DNA from: Fermentimonas sp.
GTDB taxonomy: Bacteria; Bacteroidota; Bacteroidia; Bacteroidales; Dysgonomonadaceae
Direction: 5' to 3'
DNA: 49,286 nt
Assembly: GCA_028683355.1 (NCBI GenBank)
Contig: JAQUIZ010000004.1
Span: 13,757-63,042 of the forward strand
The notes beneath the pieces were generated by a model. That model saw only the letters and a program-made list of their open reading frames with translations. It was not told the origin of the DNA and ran no database searches. Shown in pieces: positions 31,162 to 40,989 of this stretch. Both the position numbers and the translations under genes were made by a program. The stretch's first letter is position 1. Each line of letters begins with the position of its first letter.

Positions 31162-34131
31162 ATGAAAAGAACAATACTATTATCTATTATAAGCTTGTGC
31201 ACCTTAATCACTTCGGCACAAGTCACAACAAACCTGTATAAGCAATCGGACCAGCAAACCGTGGAACGCTGGGTTGACTCAGTCTATTCTACAATGTCTC
31301 TCCAAGAGAAAGTGGGACAACTCTTTATGCCAATTGTTGAGTCGCGAAACGATTGGAAACCCAGAATAGCAGGTTACATTCAAAATCAAAAAGTTGGGGG
31401 ACTGTTATTTTCAAAAGGCACCCTCTCGCAGCAGGCTAATATTACAAACTACGCTCAGGAGCTAAGCAAGATTCCATTATTTATCTCTCTTGATGGTGAA
31501 TGGGGATTATCTATGCGTATTCAGGATGCTCCGCAGTATCCCAGAAACCTTATTATTGGGGCTATCCACGATGAAAGAATAGTTGAACTATATGGCGCTG
31601 AAGTTGCCCGTCAATGTAAGGAGATGGGAATTCATATTAATTTTGCACCCGTAATTGATGTACACAGTAATCCAGGCAATCCGGTTATTGGCAATCGTTC
31701 ATTTGGTGAAAGTCCCGATAATGTAGCAAAAAAAGGTATAGCCTATGCAAAAGGTCTTGAAGGCAACGGAATTATGGCTGTTGCAAAACACTTCCCGGGA
31801 CATGGAGACACATCAGAAGACTCCCATAAAACATTACCTGCAATCACTCACAGCAGGGCAAGAATTGAACAGGTTGAGCTATACCCTTTCCGAAAGTATA
31901 TCAATGCAGGCCTGTCAGGAATAATGACAGGACACCTCAACGTTCCTGTTTTGCAGACTAAAGGATTACCCGCAACCTTGTCGCCTGAAGTAGGCATAAA
32001 ACTCCTAAAAGAAGAGATGGGGTTCACCGGATTATCTTTCACTGATGCCATGGCAATGAAAGGAGTATCAGGGCAGGAAAATGCAAGTGTAAAGGCTTTA
32101 CTTGCCGGAAATGATATCATTCTTGGAGTAATAAATCAAAAGAATGAGTTTGAATCTGTAATTAAAGCAGTCGAAGAAGGTAGAATTACAGCTACTCTGT
32201 TAGAAGAGAAAGTCCGTAAAATACTCTCGTATAAATATATTCTGGGAGTACATAAATTTACTCCGATTAACACATCAAATGTTAACAATGCCGTAAACTC
32301 AACTTCAGCTGAATGGACACAAAGAAAGATTTACGACGGAGCAGTCACACTTGTTAAAAACAACAATAACCTTGTTCCAATAAAAGAATTAGATAAAAAG
32401 AATATAGCATCTGTTGCAATTGGCACATCTGCCTCTAACACTTTCCAGAAATATCTGAAAAAATATGGTAATGTCTCAACTTATCAAGCACAAACAGTTT
32501 CAGCTGTAACACTGATAAGCGACTTAAATAAACATGACCTGGTGATTATTTCTATTCACTCAGACAAGCTCAGTGATCTCGCTTCACTACAAAAACTGGC
32601 AGTGGATAAATCAATGATTTTTGTACTTTTTGCCTCACCCTACACACTCAACAAATACAATTTAACAACAGCCAGTGCACAATCTGTTGTTGTAGCCTAC
32701 GATAATTCAGAGTTCGCACAAATGAGTGCTGCACAGGGAATATTTGGAGGAATAGCTATGACGGGGAAACTGCCTGTAACTGTAGGGTCTTTCAAAGAGG
32801 GCACGGGCATTGATACAGAAAAGACCCGATTGAGCTACTCTTTACCGGAAGAGGTAGGTTTTAAATCTGAGCTATTTGACAATATTGAGCATATAGCTAT
32901 GGAGGGTATACGCCAAAGAGCCTTCCCCGGATGTCAGATTCTTGTGGCAAAAGATGGTGTAATAATCTATGAAAGAGAGTTTGGCAAAATGGATTATGGA
33001 GATAGTCCGGAAGTTACTAATGAAACTGTCTATGATCTGGCCTCAGTAACTAAAGCATCAGCAACACTCCCGGCTGTAATGAAACTATACGATGATAAAG
33101 AGTTGGCACTTCAGGATAACCTAGGTAAGTTTGTTAAAGAGACCAGGGGTTCTAATAAAGAAAACATTCGTATTCGCTCACTCCTTTTACATGAATCAGG
33201 AATTGTAGCCTTCATACCTTATTATGTTACTGCGATAGATAAAAACAGCTATTCAGGTTCCCTTTTCGGTTCCCGCTCCAACACATTTCATGCACGCTAT
33301 GCAGGAGCCTGGGGTCGTACTGACTATAAGTTCTATCCTGATATGATTTCTTCGAAAGCATCTGAAGAGTTTTACATGCCTGTTGCTAAAAACATGTATG
33401 CCAGTGACAAAATGAATTCGGCATTACTTAAAGAGGTAATAGATACCCCATTACAAAGAATCGGGCAATACAGGTACAGCTGTCTTAATTTCATGTTGCT
33501 AAAAGAGACTGTTGAAAATATTTCAGGAGTCGATCTAAACAACTTTGTGCAATCAAATTTTTTCAACAAGCTTGGCTCAACAACTACAACCTTTCAACCA
33601 TTACAATATATGGCTGTCGACAAAATAACTCCAACTGAAAATGATCCATTTTTCCGCAAGCAACATCTGCGTGGCTATGTTCATGATGAGGGTGCAGCAC
33701 TATTCGGAGGAATTTCAGGTAATGCAGGACTCTTCTCAAATGCTAATGATCTTGCCAAGCTTTATCAAATGTGGCTGAATGAAGGAGAGTACGGGGGTGA
33801 ACGTTATTTAAGTAAAGAGACAGTTGAGTTGTTTACTACTGCCAAGAGCAGTATCAGCAGAAGAGGAATGGGTTTTGACAAACCTGATCCCAGAAACACA
33901 AGAGCAAACCCCACCAGCCCGGGAACTCCATTAGAAGTATTTGGCCATACAGGATTTACCGGCACCGGCTTTTGGGTGGATCCAAAAAATGATATGATAT
34001 ATATTTTTCTCTCAAATAGAGTGAATCCATCAAGGTCACCCGACAGGCTCTCTTCACTTGAAATCAGAGAACGGATTCAAGAAGAGCTCTATCAGGCAAT
34101 TGACTATAATAATAATCAGCGAAACTTTTAA
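31162..34131 (+). CDS. Glycoside hydrolase family 3 / serine hydrolase (beta-lactamase-type) fusion, NagZ-like
   Basis: 989-residue secreted protein with a signal peptide (IISLCTLITSAQ). The N-terminal GH3 domain (about 30-365) is NagZ-like: KHFPGHGDTSEDSH (209-222) supplies the Asp220-His222 dyad and D295 in SFTDAMAMKG is the nucleophile. A GH3 C-terminal-like middle region runs about 385-560. A class C beta-lactamase/PBP4-type domain (about 570-985) has S628-V-T-K631, Y772 in the YSxLN motif, and HTG at 929-931 in place of KTG. It would remove N-acetylglucosamine from peptidoglycan fragments and process peptides or esters. It is the third gene of the operon and aroB starts three bases after it. 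Confidence 0.92.
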   Translation: MKRTILLSIISLCTLITSAQVTTNLYKQSDQQTVERWVDSVYSTMSLQEKVGQLFMPIVESRNDWKPRIAGYIQNQKVGGLLFSKGTLSQQANITNYAQELSKIPLFISLDGEWGLSMRIQDAPQYPRNLIIGAIHDERIVELYGAEVARQCKEMGIHINFAPVIDVHSNPGNPVIGNRSFGESPDNVAKKGIAYAKGLEGNGIMAVAKHFPGHGDTSEDSHKTLPAITHSRARIEQVELYPFRKYINAGLSGIMTGHLNVPVLQTKGLPATLSPEVGIKLLKEEMGFTGLSFTDAMAMKGVSGQENASVKALLAGNDIILGVINQKNEFESVIKAVEEGRITATLLEEKVRKILSYKYILGVHKFTPINTSNVNNAVNSTSAEWTQRKIYDGAVTLVKNNNNLVPIKELDKKNIASVAIGTSASNTFQKYLKKYGNVSTYQAQTVSAVTLISDLNKHDLVIISIHSDKLSDLASLQKLAVDKSMIFVLFASPYTLNKYNLTTASAQSVVVAYDNSEFAQMSAAQGIFGGIAMTGKLPVTVGSFKEGTGIDTEKTRLSYSLPEEVGFKSELFDNIEHIAMEGIRQRAFPGCQILVAKDGVIIYEREFGKMDYGDSPEVTNETVYDLASVTKASATLPAVMKLYDDKELALQDNLGKFVKETRGSNKENIRIRSLLLHESGIVAFIPYYVTAIDKNSYSGSLFGSRSNTFHARYAGAWGRTDYKFYPDMISSKASEEFYMPVAKNMYASDKMNSALLKEVIDTPLQRIGQYRYSCLNFMLLKETVENISGVDLNNFVQSNFFNKLGSTTTTFQPLQYMAVDKITPTENDPFFRKQHLRGYVHDEGAALFGGISGNAGLFSNANDLAKLYQMWLNEGEYGGERYLSKETVELFTTAKSSISRRGMGFDKPDPRNTRANPTSPGTPLEVFGHTGFTGTGFWVDPKNDMIYIFLSNRVNPSRSPDRLSSLEIRERIQEELYQAIDYNNNQRNF

Positions 34132-34134
34132 GCA

Positions 34135-35190
34135 ATGCAGCAATTAATAAAGAGCAACAACATAACAGATGATATTGATAAAGCAATTAAAGGTATCAGT
34201 CATGATAAACTTTTCGTGCTTACCGACCAAAATACACGTTTAAACTGTTACCCTCTGATCGAGAATAGTCAAAGTATTCAAGAAGCTATAGAGATTGTTA
34301 TTCCGGCAGACGACAGCAACAAAACTATTGAAAACCTCTGTAATGTTTGGAAAGCTCTAACTGTGAAAGGTGCTACCCGACACTCACTGCTTGTAAATGT
34401 GGGAGGTGGCATGGTAACTGATCTCGGAGGATTTGCTGCTGCAACATTTAAGCGAGGAATTAAATATATAAATGTTCCTACAACTCTGCTTGGCGCTGTT
34501 GATGCTGCCGTAGGTGGTAAAACCGGCATAAATTTCGAGGGATATAAAAACGAGATCGGTTCTTTCTACCCATCTGAACTTGTAATTATTTCATCTGACT
34601 TTTTTCACACATTAGGACATAGAGGTATACTGTCAGGTTATGCTGAAATGATTAAGCATGCACTTATTCAGTCCGAAGACGACTGGAAACAGATCCTCTC
34701 ATTCCCACTGGAAGATATCGATTACAACAGGTTAAATGAACTGGTTTTCCGTTCAGTTGGTATAAAAAGAGAAATAGTAGAAAAGGATCCATTCGAAAAG
34801 AATATCCGTAAAGCCCTTAATCTGGGGCATACAACAGCACACGCATTCGAAAGCTTTGCAATGGCAAAAGGCAATCCAATTCTCCATGGTTATGCAGTGG
34901 CATGGGGAATTATTGTTGAATTATATTTATCACACCGGCTAAGTGGTTTCCCAAAAGACAAACTTCAAAAGACAGTCCGATTTATACAGCAAAACTACGG
35001 AGCTTTTCAGTTTACCTGTGATCATTATGAGCAGTTGTATGAAATTACAGGTCACGACAAAAAAAATCAAGGCGGAATAATCAACTTCACCCTCCTCTCA
35101 GATACCGGTAAAGTACAAATTGATCAAACCGCAGATAAAGAGATGTTTTTCGAAGCTTTGGATTTTTACAGAGATTCTGTGGGACTATAA
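34135..35190 (+). CDS. aroB: 3-dehydroquinate synthase
   Basis: Second step of the shikimate pathway: NAD- and metal-dependent cyclisation of DAHP to 3-dehydroquinate. The 351-residue length fits. Visible motifs are NVGGGMVTDLGGFAA, the substrate/NAD segment PTTLLGAVDAAVGGKTGIN, GYAEMIKHALI and metal-ligand region GHTTAHAFESF. It begins three bases after the GH3-fusion stop. Its end overlaps the convergent glycosyltransferase gene by six bases. Confidence 0.96.
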   Translation: MQQLIKSNNITDDIDKAIKGISHDKLFVLTDQNTRLNCYPLIENSQSIQEAIEIVIPADDSNKTIENLCNVWKALTVKGATRHSLLVNVGGGMVTDLGGFAAATFKRGIKYINVPTTLLGAVDAAVGGKTGINFEGYKNEIGSFYPSELVIISSDFFHTLGHRGILSGYAEMIKHALIQSEDDWKQILSFPLEDIDYNRLNELVFRSVGIKREIVEKDPFEKNIRKALNLGHTTAHAFESFAMAKGNPILHGYAVAWGIIVELYLSHRLSGFPKDKLQKTVRFIQQNYGAFQFTCDHYEQLYEITGHDKKNQGGIINFTLLSDTGKVQIDQTADKEMFFEALDFYRDSVGL

Positions 35191-36267
35191 CTTCTCGCCT
35201 GTAATCTCCTTGATATAAATCTTTTCAGCCTGATGTACCCAGTCTCGAAACTTCTCGTCAGGTGAGTAGTTTGGAATAAATCTGATAAGTTCATCAAGAA
35301 TAAACTTCTTACCCGTTATACCTGCACCCGAAAGTCCTGCATCATAAGCATTAAATTCCTGTTCTACATGCACCGGAATCATTAGAATAGGTTTCCTGAA
35401 ATAGAGAGCTTCACATACCGATTCAAAACCTGAAGTCGTGGCATATGCCTTACTACCGGCCATACTTTGCAAAAAACGCTCGTCGTTCAGAGTATAAAGA
35501 ATAAAATTATCATCTATTTTAGTTTCCTCTTCAGCATCCTTTTTATCCCAGAAAAATCTCAGCGGTATCTCTGGATTCTTATTATGCCAGTTTAAAACCT
35601 CATTATAGTAACCTGTATTCAGCATATAGCCATGTATATAATCACCTTCAGAAGGTTCAATGCTAAAAACATCAGAACGCAATAGGGGTGGTACGGTTAC
35701 AATCTTACCTGAGCCGGGAATTTCACGAAAAGAGAGTGCCAGTATTTTGGAAGCTCTGCGGGATGTTATCATCGAAAGCATCCTTAACAGAGAATACTTA
35801 ACATCCTGTTCTCTAGAAGTTTTATAATTAGAGTTCAGCAATATATACTGATGAGCAAGACATATCATCGGTATACCCAACTTCTTATCAAGCTTATATA
35901 TTTGATAAACCATTCCGGTTATCATTTCGTAAAAGTTAATCACAACATCAGGTCTAACCTCTTTTATAGTATCTCTTACCAGATGGATACTTTTCCTGTA
36001 AATAAAAGGACGAGAGATGTTATTCAGAACACTAAGAAAAATACTTGGCTTCCTGTCTTTATAAAATGAAGTAAAATTGGGACTACTGTACTCATGTAAA
36101 GGAGCCTGAATCTTTTCTTTAAAAAATGAAGGTATCTGTCTGGCCTCACTCGTACCTACCAGTACTGCTACTACTTCATGACCATGTTTTCTGAGGATAG
36201 ACGAGAGCGACAATGCCTGTGTATAGTGCCCTCTACCCTCACCTTGAACAGTAAACAAAAATTTCAC
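35185..36267 (-). CDS. Glycosyltransferase, GT28/MurG-like GT-B fold
   Basis: 360 residues that start like MurG and MGT-type enzymes: FTVQGEGRGHYTQALSLSSILRKHGHEVVAV. A later AGSKAYATTSGFESVCEALYFRKPILMIPV segment is the nucleotide-sugar site of GT-B enzymes. The C-terminal motif NAYDAGLSGAGI precedes a helical end. No membrane segment. Donor and acceptor are unknown; a lipid or polyprenol acceptor is plausible. It is third in an operon with a DPM1-like transferase and dihydroorotase, 12 bases after pyrC. Confidence 0.8.
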   Translation of the reverse strand: MKFLFTVQGEGRGHYTQALSLSSILRKHGHEVVAVLVGTSEARQIPSFFKEKIQAPLHEYSSPNFTSFYKDRKPSIFLSVLNNISRPFIYRKSIHLVRDTIKEVRPDVVINFYEMITGMVYQIYKLDKKLGIPMICLAHQYILLNSNYKTSREQDVKYSLLRMLSMITSRRASKILALSFREIPGSGKIVTVPPLLRSDVFSIEPSEGDYIHGYMLNTGYYNEVLNWHNKNPEIPLRFFWDKKDAEEETKIDDNFILYTLNDERFLQSMAGSKAYATTSGFESVCEALYFRKPILMIPVHVEQEFNAYDAGLSGAGITGKKFILDELIRFIPNYSPDEKFRDWVHQAEKIYIKEITGEKL

Positions 36268-36279
36268 TTAAAAAAGGTT

Positions 36280-37623
36280 TTAATTATTTTCAAACTCGAG
36301 TGCTTTACCGTATAGTTTTTCAGAAACTACACCATCTTCAAAAGCAATCTTTCCATTTACAAATGTTTTACTGATAGTATTATGGAATGTTTCTCCTTCA
36401 AAGGGCGACCATCCACATTTATATAAAATATTCTCCGGGGTTACATTATATGACTCAGAAGGATTTATCAAAACCAGATCTGCAAAATAACCTTCACGGA
36501 TAAAACCACGATCCTTCACTCCAAAAAGTATGGACGGAGCATGACACATCTTGTCAACTACAAATTCTTTTGTATATAATCCGTTGTGAGCAAGCTCCAA
36601 CATCACCTGCAAAGAATGCTGTACCAGCGGACCACCTGAAGCAGCCTGTAAGCTACCGCCCTCTTTGTCACTAAGCAAATGTGGAGCATGATCTGTGGCA
36701 ACCACATCAAGCTTTCCTTCAATCAAAGCCACACGTAAAGAACTTCTGTCCTCAACGGTTTTTATAGCCGGGTTCCATTTTATTTTAGCACCCAGTCTCT
36801 CATAATCCTGATCTGTAAACCAGAGATGATGAACACAAACTTCACCTGTAATCTTTTTACCTTCTAAAGGTGAATTGCTAAAAAGACTCATTTCGCGTGC
36901 AGTAGACAGATGAAGCACATGCAGTCTGGAGCCATATTTATCTGCAAGTTCAATTGCCTGGGCTGACGACTGATAACAAGCTTCGGCACTTCTTATTAAA
37001 GGATGATATTCAATCGGTATATTTTCACCGAACTTCTTTTTATAGAGATCAACGTTATCACGTATAATATCTTCTTTCTCACAGTGTGTTGCGATAAGAG
37101 AATCAACTTCGGCAAAAATCTGCTGAAGTGCCTTCTCGTTATTTACAAGCATGTTGCCTGTAGATGCACCCATAAACACCTTTACACCACACACATGCTT
37201 TTTATCTACTTTCCTTAGTTCAGCAATATTATCGTTAGTAGCACCAAAATAAAATGAGTAATTAGCGGCAGACTTCTCAGATGCCATCTCCAGCTTCCTC
37301 AAGAGCTCATCATTTGTGATAGTCTGTGGGTTTGTATTGGGCATTTCCATGTATGAAGTAACCCCACCTGCTACAGCAGATCTGCTTTCAGTAAAAATAT
37401 CACCTTTTTGAGTAAGTCCGGGCTCCCTGAAATGTACCTGATCATCAATAACACCCGGGATTAGATATAAGCCGCGCGCATCTATAACCTTTTTACAGAC
37501 GTTCATTATTCTTTCAGGCACTTCATACCTGAAAACCTGAGATATCCTTTCACCCTCAATTAATACCGAGCCGGTAAAGGATTCACCCTCATTTACTATA
37601 GTAGCTTTATTTATTAATAGCAT
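36280..37623 (-). CDS. pyrC: Dihydroorotase
   Basis: Third step of pyrimidine synthesis: reversible cyclisation of carbamoyl-aspartate to dihydroorotate. 447 residues from the ATG at 37623 (the GTG one codon upstream is a poorer choice), overlapping the previous stop as TGATG. Class I amidohydrolase features: PGVIDDQVHFREPG (56-69), the carboxylated Lys148 in GVKVFMGAS, H180, H235/H238 in HVLHLS and D311 in VATDHAPH. The first His of the usual HxH is Gln62 here. I believe this is shared by other Bacteroidota dihydroorotases. It lies between two glycosyltransferases, an odd setting for a nucleotide gene. Confidence 0.93.
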   Translation of the reverse strand: MLLINKATIVNEGESFTGSVLIEGERISQVFRYEVPERIMNVCKKVIDARGLYLIPGVIDDQVHFREPGLTQKGDIFTESRSAVAGGVTSYMEMPNTNPQTITNDELLRKLEMASEKSAANYSFYFGATNDNIAELRKVDKKHVCGVKVFMGASTGNMLVNNEKALQQIFAEVDSLIATHCEKEDIIRDNVDLYKKKFGENIPIEYHPLIRSAEACYQSSAQAIELADKYGSRLHVLHLSTAREMSLFSNSPLEGKKITGEVCVHHLWFTDQDYERLGAKIKWNPAIKTVEDRSSLRVALIEGKLDVVATDHAPHLLSDKEGGSLQAASGGPLVQHSLQVMLELAHNGLYTKEFVVDKMCHAPSILFGVKDRGFIREGYFADLVLINPSESYNVTPENILYKCGWSPFEGETFHNTISKTFVNGKIAFEDGVVSEKLYGKALEFENN

Positions 37624-38381
37624 CACTTACCAGTAACTAATTTAACTTTAGGCTTGATTTTACCAGTAAAACTACGCCAGCGCAATATGATAACACCAAA
37701 AAATGCTTCCCCGAAAATACTGGTATTCATTTTAGATGTTCCAAGTTGCCTGTTTACGAAGATCACTGACACCTCTTTAATCTTAAATCCAAGGAAGGAA
37801 GCGGTATATTTCATCTCAATCTGAAATGCATAACCTTTAAATTTGATATTATCAAGATCAATCGTTTCAAGTACTTTTCTCCTGTAACAAACAAATCCTG
37901 CAGTAGTATCATGCACCTTCAGTCCTGTTATAATCCGCACGTATTTAGATGCAAAATAAGACATCAATACCCTGCCCATTGGCCAGTTTACAACATTCAC
38001 ACCAGTTGAATAGCGCGATCCGACAGAAACATCGTAACCTTCATTGTGACATGCAGAGTATAACCTGGGAAGATCATTCGGATTATGAGAGAAATCAGCA
38101 TCCATCTCAAATATATATTCATACGACCGAGCTAACGCCCATTTGAATCCGTGAATGTAGGCAGTTCCCAGTCCCAGCTTTCCTTTCCTCTCTTCAATAA
38201 AAAGTCTTCCGGAAAACTCTCCCGTAATCAGCCGGTGAACAATACCTGCTGTTCCATCCGGTGAGCCGTCGTCAATAATTAGAATATGAAACTCTTTTTC
38301 AAGTTCAAAAACCGTTCGAATAATATTTTCGATATTCTCTTTCTCGTTGTAAGTAGGTATAATAACTAAACTATCGGACAT
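37623..38381 (-). CDS. Polyprenol monophosphomannose synthase (DPM1-like GT2)
   Basis: 252-residue GT-A glycosyltransferase with VIIPTYNEKENI at the start, LIIDDGSPDGTA, EMDADFSHNPNDLP (the metal-binding DAD), and the DPM1-type AGFVCYRRKVL and GYAFQIEMKY segments. It has no C-terminal membrane helices, as in the single-domain DPM1 form. It would load mannose (or a similar sugar) onto a polyprenyl phosphate carrier. First gene of the three-gene operon. Confidence 0.88.
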   Translation of the reverse strand: MSDSLVIIPTYNEKENIENIIRTVFELEKEFHILIIDDGSPDGTAGIVHRLITGEFSGRLFIEERKGKLGLGTAYIHGFKWALARSYEYIFEMDADFSHNPNDLPRLYSACHNEGYDVSVGSRYSTGVNVVNWPMGRVLMSYFASKYVRIITGLKVHDTTAGFVCYRRKVLETIDLDNIKFKGYAFQIEMKYTASFLGFKIKEVSVIFVNRQLGTSKMNTSIFGEAFFGVIILRWRSFTGKIKPKVKLVTGK

Positions 38382-38399
38382 TCTATTTTAATTTTGTAT

Positions 38400-38429
38400 C
38401 AAATGTAATGTTTTCCAGTGGAAATTCAA
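38400..38429 (-). promoter_or_regulatory. Promoter of the DPM1-pyrC-glycosyltransferase operon
   Basis: Minus strand TTG (38427-38429), N19, TACATTTG (38400-38407). It lies 18 bases before the start codon, so the leader would be very short. Confidence 0.6.
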
Positions 38430-38456
38430 GGGTAAATAAAAAAGATTCTCTTTTAT

Positions 38457-38487
38457 TTTGTTTTTATAAAAACATTATCTATCTTTG
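38457..38487 (+). promoter_or_regulatory. Promoter of initiator tRNA
   Basis: TTTG (38457-38460), N19, TATCTTTG (38480-38487): a full match to the Bacteroidota consensus, 26 bases before the tRNA. Confidence 0.85.
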
Positions 38488-38513
38488 CACTCCAATTAAG
38501 GAACAAACAATAT

Positions 38514-38585
<72 letters not shown>

Positions 38586-38590
38586 CTATC

Positions 38591-38629
38591 AAAAAAAAGA
38601 CCGTCTCACAACTGAGTCGGTCTTTTTTT
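38591..38629 (+). terminator. Terminator of initiator tRNA
   Basis: The stem AAGACCG/CGGTCTT, with inner TCTCA/TGAG pairing, is flanked by A and T tracts (38591-38629). It may also end the minus-strand GH92 transcript. Confidence 0.85.
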
Positions 38630-38655
38630 ACACCTATTATGTATCTAATATGCCC

Positions 38656-40950
38656 TTATTTGTTTTCATTAGAGAAAGAATATGGAGCATCAGACTTTTC
38701 AATACCTCTTGCCTTATTTGGCTCCTCTGACATTGTGAAATCAATAGTTGCACCATTCATCAAATAGGAATGGTTAAAGTAATTCTTCGAATAATCTTTT
38801 CCATCCAGCTTGATATTTTTCACAAATCTTGTTTCATGCCTGTTACCGGGAGCATTTATCTTAACCTGGTTGCCGTTTTCAAGATTTATTGTCATCTTCT
38901 CGAATAATGGTGAACCGATCACATATTCATCACTACCCGGACAAACAGGATAAAATCCCAGTGAAGAGAATACATACCAGGCTGATGTCTGCCCGTTATC
39001 CTCATCACCACAATAACCGTCAGGGGCGGGACTATACAATTTATCCATCACCTCACGAAGCCAGAATTGCGCTTTCCATGGCTCTCCTGCATAGTTATAA
39101 AGATATATCATATGCTGAATCGGCTGATTACCATGAGCATATTGTCCCATATTCATGATCTGCATCTCACGAATCTCATGAATCACGCCTCTGTAATAAC
39201 TATCATCAAATATTGGAGGCATAATAAATACCGAGTCTAACATATTTACAAACTCTTTATTACCACCCATAAGATCAATTAAACCCTGAGTGTCGTGAAA
39301 AACCGACCAGGTGTAATGCCAGCTGTTACCTTCTGTAAAGGCATCACCCCATTTAGTAGGACTAAAAGGAGACTGGAAAGTACCATCTTCATTTTTTCCT
39401 CTCATCAGTTTATATTCAGGAGAATATAGATTCCTGTAATTCTGACTGCGTTTAGCATACAGATCTATCTCACTTTGCGGACGATTAAGTTCTTTAGCAA
39501 GCTTATAGATCGTCCAGTCGGCATACGCATATTCCAGCGTTCTGGCAGCATTCTCATTTATTTTCACATCATAAGGCACGTAACCCAAAGTGTTATAGTA
39601 CTCATGACCACGCCTTCCGGTAGAAGAGACTCTGGGATGAACGTTTTCTGTGCCATGAATCATACCTTCATAAAGAGTCTCAATATCATAACCCCGCAAC
39701 CCTTTTAGATACGCATCTGCAACTACAGATGCTGAGTTGTTGCCAATCATTATTCCCCTGTGTCCGGGACTAGCCCATTCAGGCAGAAAACCACTCTCTT
39801 TATAGGTATTAACAAGTCCCTCCTGTATCTCCTGATTTACTGACGGATACACAAGGTTCAGCAATGGAAAAAGTGCACGGAAAGTATCCCAGAACCCGGT
39901 GTCTGTGTACATGAAACCCGGTAATACTTCACCATTGTAAGGACTATAATGAACTACATTACCCGAAGCGTCAATTTCATAAAACTTCCGTGGAAAAAGT
40001 GTTGAACGGTATAATGTAGAATAGAATGTACGCTGCTGATCAAGATTTCCTCCCTCAATTTCAATTCTTCCAAGAACATCATTCCATGAATCACGTCCTT
40101 CCTGTTTTACAGTCTCAAAATCCTTGTCAGTAACCTCTTTAAGATTCTGCCATGCCTGATCATAACTTATAAATGAGGAAGCAACTTTTGCGATCACCTT
40201 TTCGCCCCTGTTAGTTGAAAATCCTATAAATGCACCTGTATGTGCTGCCTCTGCTTTGTTTACACCATGCTGAAGAACGCTATCACTAACCGTCACACTA
40301 TATTCGAAAGGTTTATCGAAAACAACGACAAAGTAATTCTTGAAATTCTCAGGAACACCTCCACTATTACGAGTTGTGTATCCGATAATTGCATTTTTAG
40401 CAGGGATAATCTCTACCGAAGATCCCCTGTTAAATGCATCAACAAGAACAAATGCACTGTCAGTTTCAGGAAATGTGAATCTGAAAATAGCGGCACGCTC
40501 AGTTGGCGTAATTTCTGTTGTCACATCATAATCTGCAAGGTATGCACTGTAATAATAGGGCTTAGCAACTTCAGCTTTATGAGAATACCAGCTCGCTCTT
40601 TTCTCCTGATCAAACTCTGTCTTGTCAACCATTGGGAAAATTGAGAACTGACCATAATCATTCATCCAAGGACTTGGCTGATGAGTTTGCTTAAAACCAT
40701 TTAGTTTGTTGTCAGTATAAGCATATTGCCAGCCGTCACCAATCTTTCTTGTCTGAGGTGTCCAGAAATTCATTCCCCATGGTCGTGCAACTGCGGGATA
40801 AGTATTTCCATTTGAAAGTGCAAATTCAGATTGTGTCCCCATGAGGATGTTTACATAGTCCACCGGATCATTGTAAGATCCTGCTTGCGATTTACCAGTT
40901 GAAACAATAGAGATAAGCACTATCGTTAAAACAAAAATTATTTTCTTCAT
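38656..40950 (-). CDS. GH92 family alpha-mannosidase (probable alpha-1,2-mannosidase)
   Basis: 764-residue secreted glycosidase with a signal peptide (FVLTIVLISIVSTGKSQA). GH92 hallmarks are YVNILMGTQSEFALSNGNTYPAVARPWGMNFWTPQ at the start, YNTLGYVPYDV, and GYCGDEDNGQTSAWYVFSSLGFYPVCPGSDEYVIGSP near the end, with the catalytic acidic cluster in GDEDNGQ. These calcium-dependent enzymes remove mannose from N-glycans or yeast mannan. It is 39 bases downstream of a GH125 gene, consistent with stepwise alpha-mannan trimming. The exact linkage is inferred. Confidence 0.94.
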   Translation of the reverse strand: MKKIIFVLTIVLISIVSTGKSQAGSYNDPVDYVNILMGTQSEFALSNGNTYPAVARPWGMNFWTPQTRKIGDGWQYAYTDNKLNGFKQTHQPSPWMNDYGQFSIFPMVDKTEFDQEKRASWYSHKAEVAKPYYYSAYLADYDVTTEITPTERAAIFRFTFPETDSAFVLVDAFNRGSSVEIIPAKNAIIGYTTRNSGGVPENFKNYFVVVFDKPFEYSVTVSDSVLQHGVNKAEAAHTGAFIGFSTNRGEKVIAKVASSFISYDQAWQNLKEVTDKDFETVKQEGRDSWNDVLGRIEIEGGNLDQQRTFYSTLYRSTLFPRKFYEIDASGNVVHYSPYNGEVLPGFMYTDTGFWDTFRALFPLLNLVYPSVNQEIQEGLVNTYKESGFLPEWASPGHRGIMIGNNSASVVADAYLKGLRGYDIETLYEGMIHGTENVHPRVSSTGRRGHEYYNTLGYVPYDVKINENAARTLEYAYADWTIYKLAKELNRPQSEIDLYAKRSQNYRNLYSPEYKLMRGKNEDGTFQSPFSPTKWGDAFTEGNSWHYTWSVFHDTQGLIDLMGGNKEFVNMLDSVFIMPPIFDDSYYRGVIHEIREMQIMNMGQYAHGNQPIQHMIYLYNYAGEPWKAQFWLREVMDKLYSPAPDGYCGDEDNGQTSAWYVFSSLGFYPVCPGSDEYVIGSPLFEKMTINLENGNQVKINAPGNRHETRFVKNIKLDGKDYSKNYFNHSYLMNGATIDFTMSEEPNKARGIEKSDAPYSFSNENK

Positions 40951-40989
40951 TCTTTTTTAATTATATTTTTTTAGTATTAAACGGTTATT

